Shown piece by piece: positions 58,959 through 64,000 of a stretch of DNA of 64,000 bases. Made by a program: the position numbers and the translations under genes. The stretch is from contig NZ_NCSM01000014.1 of NCBI RefSeq assembly GCF_002224125.1, positions 667,091 to 731,090 of the forward strand. Direction: 5' to 3'. The notes under the pieces are model-generated. The model made no database searches. It saw only the letters and a program-made list of their open reading frames with translations, and was not told the DNA's origin. This stretch comes from Streptomyces sp. NBS 14/10. GTDB lineage: Bacteria; Actinomycetota; Actinomycetes; Streptomycetales; Streptomycetaceae. Each line of letters begins with the position of its first letter. Position 1 is the first letter of the stretch.

Positions 58959-58981
58959 CGCCACCCCCGCCTGAGCGCCGC
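58959..58981 (+). repeat. Second copy of a 23-bp segment from the HEAT gene
   Basis: This 23-bp stretch (CGCCACCCCCGCCTGAGCGC and 3 more bases) is identical to 58451-58473 inside the HEAT-repeat coding sequence. It suggests that the gap contains a duplicated and decayed fragment of the gene's 3' part. Confidence 0.6.
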
Positions 58982-58993
58982 GCTGTCGGGACC

Positions 58994-59530
58994 TCAGACG
59001 GCCGTGGGGGTGAGGTGCCGGGCGTAGCGGAGTTCGGGGACGGGGACGCCTTCCACCTCGTAGTCCTCTTGGCCGCCGTCGGGGGTGAAGCCCGCGCGCT
59101 CGTAGAAGTGGCGGGCGTGGGTGTTGCCCTCGAGGACCCAGAGCCGCAGGTGCGGGAAGCCGCGTTCGGCGGCTCTGGTGATGGACTCCGTCAGCAGGGC
59201 GTGGCCGATTCCGGTGCCGATCCGGTCGGGGCGTACGTAGATCGCGTACAACTCCGCGTCGCCCGACGGGAGATCGCGGTCCCGGTACGGGCCGAGACAC
59301 GCCCAGCCCACCACCTTGCCGCCCGCGTTCTCGGCCACGAGGTTGACGACGTCCCCCAGGCCCCGGGAGAAGAACTCCCGCCGCCGCGCCGCGTCCTTCT
59401 CGACGCTCAGGCCGTCCAGGTGCGCCTGCGGTATCAGCCCCCGGTACGCCGCCTGCCAGCCGCGCACCCGTACCGCCGCCACGGCGTCGATGTCCGCTTC
59501 CGTCATGAGCCTTACGCGTACGCCGTCCAT
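58994..59530 (-). CDS. GNAT-family N-acetyltransferase
   Basis: 178 residues from ATG 59530; the longer frame to 59692 overlaps the divergent SDR gene. The GNAT fold shows VRLMTEADIDAVAAVRVRGW at the start, AELYAIYVRPDRIGTGIGHALL as the acetyl-CoA motif A (R-x-x-G-x-G), and LRLWVLEGNTHARHFYERAGF as the C-terminal motif B. It transfers acetyl from acetyl-CoA to an amine, but the substrate is unknown. It is divergent from the SDR gene, with 58 bp between the starts. Confidence 0.87.
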   Translation of the reverse strand: MDGVRVRLMTEADIDAVAAVRVRGWQAAYRGLIPQAHLDGLSVEKDAARRREFFSRGLGDVVNLVAENAGGKVVGWACLGPYRDRDLPSGDAELYAIYVRPDRIGTGIGHALLTESITRAAERGFPHLRLWVLEGNTHARHFYERAGFTPDGGQEDYEVEGVPVPELRYARHLTPTAV

Positions 59531-59588
59531 CCGACCACCGTAGGCCGCTTGACCCTGCCATTGGCGGCAGGGTCGCACGATCCTCGCC

Positions 59589-60377
59589 ATGAACCACAAC
59601 AGCGACACCGACAACAGCGGCACCGACAACAGCGACAGTGGCAACAGGGTCGCCCTCGTCACCGGCGCGGGCACCGGGATCGGGCGGGCCACCGCCCGTG
59701 CCCTCGCCGGGCAGGGGGCGCGGGTGGTGGTGGTCGGGCGGCGGCCCGGGCCGCTGGAGGAGACGGCGGCGGGGCACCCGCGGATTCAGCCGCTTCCGGC
59801 CGACATCACCGCCGAGGGCGCCGCGGAGGACATCGTGCGGCGGGTGACCGAGTCGTACGGCCGGCTGGACGTGCTGGTCAACAACGCCGGGGTCGTACGC
59901 GCCGCGCCGCTGGGCGACATCACCCCCGAACTGGCCACCTCACTCCTGGCGACCAACCTCCTCGCGCCCGTCCTGCTGACGCGCGCGGCCCTCGGCCCGC
60001 TGGAGGAGAGCGGCGGCGTGGTGGTGAACGTCAGCACCTCCGTCGGTCAGCGGGCCTGGCCGGGCAACTCCTTCTACGCGGCGACGAAGACCGCCCTCGA
60101 AACGCTGACCCGCAGCTGGGCGGTGGAGCTGGCGCCGCGCGGGGTGCGGGTGGTCGCGGTCGCGCCCGGGGCGATCGAGACCCCGATCGGGGAGCACCAG
60201 GGGCTGACGCCCGAGCAGCGCGAGCGGGTACGGGCCTGGCAGCTGGCCCACACCCCGCTGGGGCGGATCGGGCGGCCGGAGGAGGTGGCGTGGGCGATCG
60301 CTCAACTGGTCTCGCCCGGGGCGTCGTTCGTGACGGGGGTCGTGCTGCCGGTGGACGGCGGGGCGGTGATCGGCTGA
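59589..60377 (+). CDS. Short-chain dehydrogenase/reductase
   Basis: 262 residues. A repetitive Asn/Asp/Ser leader (HNSDTDNSGTDNSDSGN) precedes the Rossmann motif TGAGTGIGRATA. NNAGVV, the catalytic serine in VNVSTSVGQ, and the YAATKTAL active-site Tyr-Lys are in place. It ends with the usual TGVVLPVDGG. The length is that of classical NAD(P)-dependent SDRs. A MerR-family regulator gene starts 59 bp downstream on the same strand, a common pairing in which the regulator controls the oxidoreductase. The substrate is not known. Confidence 0.89.
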   Translation: MNHNSDTDNSGTDNSDSGNRVALVTGAGTGIGRATARALAGQGARVVVVGRRPGPLEETAAGHPRIQPLPADITAEGAAEDIVRRVTESYGRLDVLVNNAGVVRAAPLGDITPELATSLLATNLLAPVLLTRAALGPLEESGGVVVNVSTSVGQRAWPGNSFYAATKTALETLTRSWAVELAPRGVRVVAVAPGAIETPIGEHQGLTPEQRERVRAWQLAHTPLGRIGRPEEVAWAIAQLVSPGASFVTGVVLPVDGGAVIG

Positions 60378-60436
60378 GAGGCGGCTCAGGGGCGGCTGAG
60401 CGACAGCTGATAGAAACGGCACCGGAGGTGGGACCG

Positions 60437-60802
60437 GTGCGGATCGGGGAACTGGCGAAGGCCACGGGCGCGACGCCGCGCGCGCTGCGCCACTACGAGC
60501 AGACGGGGCTGATCAACTCCTCACGCGAGCACAACGGCTACCGCGACTACGACGAGCGCACCGCCGTCCGCGTCCGCAACATCCGCCATCTGCTCTCCGT
60601 CGGCCTCACCCTGGACGACGTCCGCTGTTTCCTGCCGTGCCTGGACGGCGATATGACGAGCGCGCGGCCCAGCCCCGAAGGGCTCGGCATCGCCCGGGAC
60701 CGGCTCGCCGTCCTCGACGCGCGTATCGCGGCCCAGACCGAGGCCCGCGACCGGCTGGCGGCCGCCCTGGGCAACGTGAGCGACCTGAGCGCGAGGGTGT
60801 GA
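60437..60802 (+). CDS. MerR-family transcriptional regulator
   Basis: 121 residues from a GTG with GGAGGTGG upstream. The N-terminal winged HTH starts RIGELAKATGATPRALRHYE and continues with GYRDYDERTAVRVRNIRHLL. It is followed by the dimer coiled coil (GIARDRLAVLDARIAAQTEAR). One cysteine pair position occurs at CFLPCLDGD, but the metal-binding CxxC arrangement of MerR/SoxR is not convincing, so an organic ligand is more likely. It probably shares a transcript with the SDR gene. Confidence 0.88.
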   Translation: MRIGELAKATGATPRALRHYEQTGLINSSREHNGYRDYDERTAVRVRNIRHLLSVGLTLDDVRCFLPCLDGDMTSARPSPEGLGIARDRLAVLDARIAAQTEARDRLAAALGNVSDLSARV

Positions 60803-60817
60803 GCGTCTGCCGGCCCC

Positions 60818-61876
60818 CTACAGCAGGGTCAGCTGGTCGGGCACCTCGGCGGCGACCGCACCCGCACCTGCACCCGCACCCGCGTCCGCATCCGGGCGGT
60901 CCGGGACGCCCCGGTGCTCGCCCGCGCGGTACGGGCCGATGCCGTACTCGTCGGCGAACTCGTGGACCATCCCGGTGATCCGCCGCTGATACCACCGGGG
61001 CGCGTACGTCCCGCCCTCGTACAGCGCGTCGTACCGGCGCAGCAGGCGCGGGTGGTGGTGGGTGAGCCAGGCCGTGAACCACTCGCGGGCGCCGGGCCGC
61101 AGATGCAGTACGAGCGGCGTCACGGAGGTGGCCCCGGCCGCGGCGACGGCCCGTACAGTCGCGCGCAGCTGCTCGGGGGAGTCGCTGAGGAAGGGGATGA
61201 CCGGGGCCATCAGCACACCGCACGGGATGCCGTGGTCGGTCAGCGTGCGCACCGCCTCCAGCCTGCGCTGGGGTGAGGGCGTGCCCGGTTCGACGGTGCG
61301 CCACAGGTCGGGGTCGGTGAAGCCGACCGAGACGGAGACACCGATGTCGGTGACGCGCGAGGCGCGCCGCAGCAGCTCCAGGTCGCGCAGGATCAGGGTG
61401 CCTTTGGTGAGGATGGAGAAGGGGTTGGCGCGTTCGGTCAGGGCGGTGAGGATGCCGGGCATCAGCCGGTAGCGGCCTTCGGCCCGCTGGTAGCAGTCGA
61501 CGTTGGTGCCCATGGCGATGTGCTCGCCGCGCCAGCGGCCGGAGGCCAGCTCGCGGCGGAGCAGTTCGGGGGCGTTGACCTTCACCACGATCTGGGTGTC
61601 GAAGCCGAGCCCGGTGTCGAGGTCGAGATAGCTGTGTGTCTTACGGGCAAAGCAATACACACAGGCATGGGAGCAACCCCGGTACGGGTTCACCGTCCAT
61701 TCGAACGGCATCCGTGAGGCGCCGGGCACCCGGTTGACGATCGAGCGGGCGCGGATCTCGTGGAAGGTGATCCCGCGGAACTCGGGGGTGTCGAAGGTGC
61801 GGGTGGTCACCGCGTCCGCCGCGAAGAGGGCGGGCGCGGCGGCCCCGTCGCCGTCGGTCAGGTTGTCCCAGCGCAT
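60818..61876 (-). CDS. Radical SAM protein, Rv2578c family
   Basis: 352 residues from ATG 61876, chosen because GGAGGTG lies 7 nt upstream (a GTG at 61885 is the alternative). The [4Fe-4S] motif is CSHACVYC, preceded by EWTVNPYRG, the family signature. The barrel continues with HIAMGTNVDCYQRAEG, FSILTKGTLILRD and PVIPFLSDS. A Gly/Ala/Asp-rich tail of ~30 residues closes the protein. The group is widespread in actinomycetes and the reaction is unknown; spore photoproduct lyase is a distant relative. The gene is convergent with the MerR gene. Confidence 0.88.
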   Translation of the reverse strand: MRWDNLTDGDGAAAPALFAADAVTTRTFDTPEFRGITFHEIRARSIVNRVPGASRMPFEWTVNPYRGCSHACVYCFARKTHSYLDLDTGLGFDTQIVVKVNAPELLRRELASGRWRGEHIAMGTNVDCYQRAEGRYRLMPGILTALTERANPFSILTKGTLILRDLELLRRASRVTDIGVSVSVGFTDPDLWRTVEPGTPSPQRRLEAVRTLTDHGIPCGVLMAPVIPFLSDSPEQLRATVRAVAAAGATSVTPLVLHLRPGAREWFTAWLTHHHPRLLRRYDALYEGGTYAPRWYQRRITGMVHEFADEYGIGPYRAGEHRGVPDRPDADAGAGAGAGAVAAEVPDQLTLL

Positions 61877-61991
61877 GGCGTGCACCTCCGGGGGTCTCGC
61901 TCGTACCCAGAATTAGAACACATGTTTCATTCATGGGTCAGCCCCCGGAGGTGCGTGTCGCGTGTCCTGCGTCTCGCGCTCCCGTGTCCCG

Positions 61992-63443
61992 TCAGCCTCG
62001 GGCGCTCGGCGCCGTGGCCCGGGGCTCGGCGCTCGCCGCGCCGCCGGCGGCCCGGAGCGAGCCGGCGGTGAGGCGGGCGCGGCGGGCCGGGACGAGCAGG
62101 GCCGCGAGGGTGGCGGCGAGGCAGAGCACGGCCAGCAGGGCGTAGCCGTGGGTGTAGCCGGACTCGTACGGCAGACCGGAGGGCTGGAGGCGGCTGGTGA
62201 CCAGCACGCTGGTGATGGAGGCGCCGATGGAGCCGCCGATGGTGCGGATGTTGGCGTTCATGCCGGTCGCCGCGCCGGTCTGCTCGGCCGGGACGCTGCC
62301 GACGATGAGGTTGGCCATGGAGGCGAAGGCCAGGCCGATGCCGAGGCCGAAGATCCCGGCGACGAACGCGACCTGCCACTGCTGGTCGTGCCACAGGGTG
62401 AGGAAGCCGCAGGCGACGGCGCCGAGCGCGGCGCCCGCCACCAGCAGCCGCTTGGCGCCGAGGCGCGGCTCGAGGCGGCCGCTGAGCACGCCCGCGCAGA
62501 ACATGGCGATCAGCATGGGGAGCATCAGCAGCCCGGCCCCGGTGACGCCGGCGCCGAAGCCGTATCCCGCGGTGGACGGGGTCTGCGCGAAGGCGGGGAG
62601 GAAGGACCAGATCGCGTACATGCCCGCGCCGAACAGCAGCGCCGCGGCGTTGGTGGTCCATACGGCGGGCAGCCGCATCACGCGCATGTCGATCAGCGGG
62701 TTGGCGGAGCGGGCCTCGGCCAGCAGCCACAGGGCGAACAGCAGCGCGGCGGCCACGAAGAGCGTGATCACCCGGGCCGATCCCCAGCCCCAGACGGCGG
62801 CCTGGCTGAGCGGCAGCAGCAGCGCGATCAGCCAGCCCGAGAGCAGCGCGGCGCCGAGCCAGTTGACCCGTCCGGAGGCGCGGGTGGGGGATTCGGGGAT
62901 GAAGCGCAGGGCGATCAGCGCGGTGGCGGCGACGATGCCGACGGGCAGCCAGAACAGCCAGCGGTAGTCGAGCGCGGAGACGATGGGCCCGGCGGCGACC
63001 ACTCCGACGCCGCCGCCCGCGGCGATGACCGCCGAGAGGTTGCTGATGCTGGGGCTCACCTCCTCGGCGGCGAACTCGTCGCGGATGATGCCGAAGGAGA
63101 GCGGGAACAGCGCGCCGCCGATGCCCTGGATCACCCGGGCGACGATGAGTATGCCGATCGTGGGCGCGAGCGCGGCGAGCAGACAGCCGAGCGTGAGCGC
63201 GACGAGGACCGCGACCAGGGTGCGCTTCTTGCCGATCAGATCGCCGACGCGGCCGAGGATCGGGGTGAAGATGGAGGCGGAGAGCAGATACGCGGTCATC
63301 ACCCAGGTCGCGGTGGACTGCGAGGTGTGCAGGGCGTGCTGCACGGTCGGCAGGGCCGGGGCGATCAGTGACTGGAGCATGGAGAACACGCCGGCGCCTG
63401 TCGCGAGGACCGCGAAGGTGAGGCGGGTGGAGCTGCGGGGCAT
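61992..63443 (-). CDS. MFS drug exporter, DHA2 (EmrB/QacA) family
   Basis: 483 residues from ATG 63443 with GGAGAGG upstream. About 14 membrane helices are predicted. FSMLQSLIAPALPTVQHAL is the first-helix signature, with ATWVMTAYLLSASIFTPILG and GRVGDLIGKKRTL as the loop 2-3 motif. RVIQGIGGALFPLSFG marks helix 4, and a central GAGMYAIWSFLP precedes the second half. It is a probable proton-driven multidrug pump. The divergent TetR gene at 63693 and two palindromic sites between them indicate repression by that regulator until a substrate binds it. Confidence 0.9.
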   Translation of the reverse strand: MPRSSTRLTFAVLATGAGVFSMLQSLIAPALPTVQHALHTSQSTATWVMTAYLLSASIFTPILGRVGDLIGKKRTLVAVLVALTLGCLLAALAPTIGILIVARVIQGIGGALFPLSFGIIRDEFAAEEVSPSISNLSAVIAAGGGVGVVAAGPIVSALDYRWLFWLPVGIVAATALIALRFIPESPTRASGRVNWLGAALLSGWLIALLLPLSQAAVWGWGSARVITLFVAAALLFALWLLAEARSANPLIDMRVMRLPAVWTTNAAALLFGAGMYAIWSFLPAFAQTPSTAGYGFGAGVTGAGLLMLPMLIAMFCAGVLSGRLEPRLGAKRLLVAGAALGAVACGFLTLWHDQQWQVAFVAGIFGLGIGLAFASMANLIVGSVPAEQTGAATGMNANIRTIGGSIGASITSVLVTSRLQPSGLPYESGYTHGYALLAVLCLAATLAALLVPARRARLTAGSLRAAGGAASAEPRATAPSARG

Positions 63444-63573
63444 GGTGACCTCTCCGTACAGGACAGGGGACGGGGCGGTACGCGCCTGGGCACGGCCGAC
63501 CTGGGGCGCGGGCACTGTGGAACGGTGGGCGCACGAGGGTGCGCGACCGGCGGTGCACGGCCCCGACTGATAA

Positions 63574-63617
63574 AGTGGAGGTGTGCCTCCACTCTAACGG
63601 AGGTCAACCTCCACTTT
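63574..63617. promoter_or_regulatory. Paired TetR operators between the MFS and TetR genes
   Basis: Site 1 is the perfect palindrome AGTGGAGG-TGTG-CCTCCACT (63574-63593). Site 2 is GGAGG-TCAA-CCTCC (63599-63612), extended on the right to CCTCCACTTT. Both have 4-nt spacers, and their centres are 22 bp apart, about two helical turns on the same DNA face. They lie within the 249-bp divergent gap. Confidence 0.7.
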
Positions 63618-63692
63618 CAAACCGATTGCCTCGATCTCCGCTTCGACCCCCGCTTCGATCCCTGTCTCGACCCGTTCCGCCCGGAGGCCCCC

Positions 63693-64000
63693 GTGACCGT
63701 CCCGCAGCTCCCCGTCGACGAGATCGTCGCGGCCCAGCGCCCGTACCGCCGGGACGCCGCGCGCAACTACGACGCGCTGCTGTCCGCCGCGCGCGAGGAG
63801 TTCGCCGAGAGCGGCGCCGAGGCGCCGCTGGAGGACATCGCCCGCCGCGCCGGGGTCGGCATCGCCACGCTCTACCGGAACTTCCCCACCCGCCGCCATC
63901 TCTTCGAGAGCGTCTACGCCGACGAGGTCGCCGCGCTCTGCCGGGTGGCCGAGGAGGCCGCCGCGCTGGAGCCCTGGGAGGCGCTGGACTCGTGGCTGCG
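63693..64000 (+). CDS. TetR-family regulator, N-terminal part
   Basis: The GTG at 63693 has GGAGG 6 nt upstream, and the frame stays open to the window edge (102 codons). The HTH is complete: ALLSAAREEFAESGAEAPLE, DIARRAGVGIATLYRNFPTR, then HLFESVYADEVAALCRVAEE begins the ligand-binding part. The helix content fits the SbtR/TetR_C group common in Streptomyces. It is divergent from the DHA2 pump, with twin palindromes in the gap, so autoregulation and repression of the pump are likely. Confidence 0.87.
   Translation, partial: MTVPQLPVDEIVAAQRPYRRDAARNYDALLSAAREEFAESGAEAPLEDIARRAGVGIATLYRNFPTRRHLFESVYADEVAALCRVAEEAAALEPWEALDSWL

Noticed and set aside
1..64000. CRISPR arrays, tRNA or rRNA genes, prophage or a large biosynthetic gene cluster
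   Set aside because: No spaced direct-repeat array, no tRNA cloverleaf end with conserved loops, and no phage structural or PKS/NRPS genes were seen on either strand. Detection by eye could still miss a divergent tRNA.

Overview
The window is typical Streptomyces chromosome. GC content is very high, with G/C at almost every third codon position. GTG and TTG starts are frequent, Tat-secreted enzymes occur, and several families are largely actinomycete (Ccr with ethylmalonyl-CoA mutase, DUF397/DUF5753 pairs, SigE-type ECF sigma factor, mycothiol- and F420-type enzymes). No rRNA, tRNA or CRISPR array was seen.

Layout. 1-6.5 kb: transport and regulation (partial DHA2 MFS pump with a WYL regulator and two matching operators; an XRE/MmyB regulator divergent from an FMN reductase; a DinB-like mycothiol enzyme; an MFS/AraC divergent pair). 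6.5-12.3 kb: a secreted jelly-roll protein with a perfect CebR-type operator, a TnpB-only element with hairpin ends, and a large sulfatase/LTA-synthase-like membrane protein. 12.3-23.9 kb: single enzymes (MDR oxidoreductase, Tat-exported propeller-amidohydrolase, inositol monophosphatase, FAD oxidoreductase, F420-type oxidoreductase, LysR/PhzF pair, an isolated hemC, a channel-like membrane protein).

23.8-32.0 kb is the most unusual block. It is a tightly coupled four-gene minus-strand operon encoding a trypsin-co-occurring-domain protein, a trypsin-like protease with a long VMAP-type tail, a MoxR AAA+ ATPase, and a 1410-residue SAV_2336/vWA-like protein. The last carries two pseudokinase domains and a MinD-like domain without a P-loop. 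This matches the ternary vWA-MoxR-VMAP conflict systems known from comparative genomics, but with an elaborate and apparently enzymatically dead scaffold subunit.

32-41 kb: alkylation repair (Ada-AlkA fusion, Ogt), an ECF sigma factor with a TTA codon coupled to a membrane propeller protein, a sirtuin, a 5'-truncated XRE/DUF5753 gene next to an intact DUF397 gene, an ADP-ribosylglycohydrolase and glycerate kinase. 41-49 kb: phosphatidylethanolamine synthesis (pssA, psd) and a complete five-gene ethylmalonyl-CoA pathway operon (ccr, ecm, mcl, mch, mcd) whose promoter spacer holds a palindrome. 49-57.5 kb: divergent secreted glycosidases (GH95-like, GH97), a TetR regulator and a tandem-fused 3-hydroxyacyl-CoA dehydrogenase. 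57.5-64 kb: HEAT-repeat protein, GNAT, SDR with MerR, radical SAM protein, and an MFS pump divergent from a partial TetR gene with paired operators.
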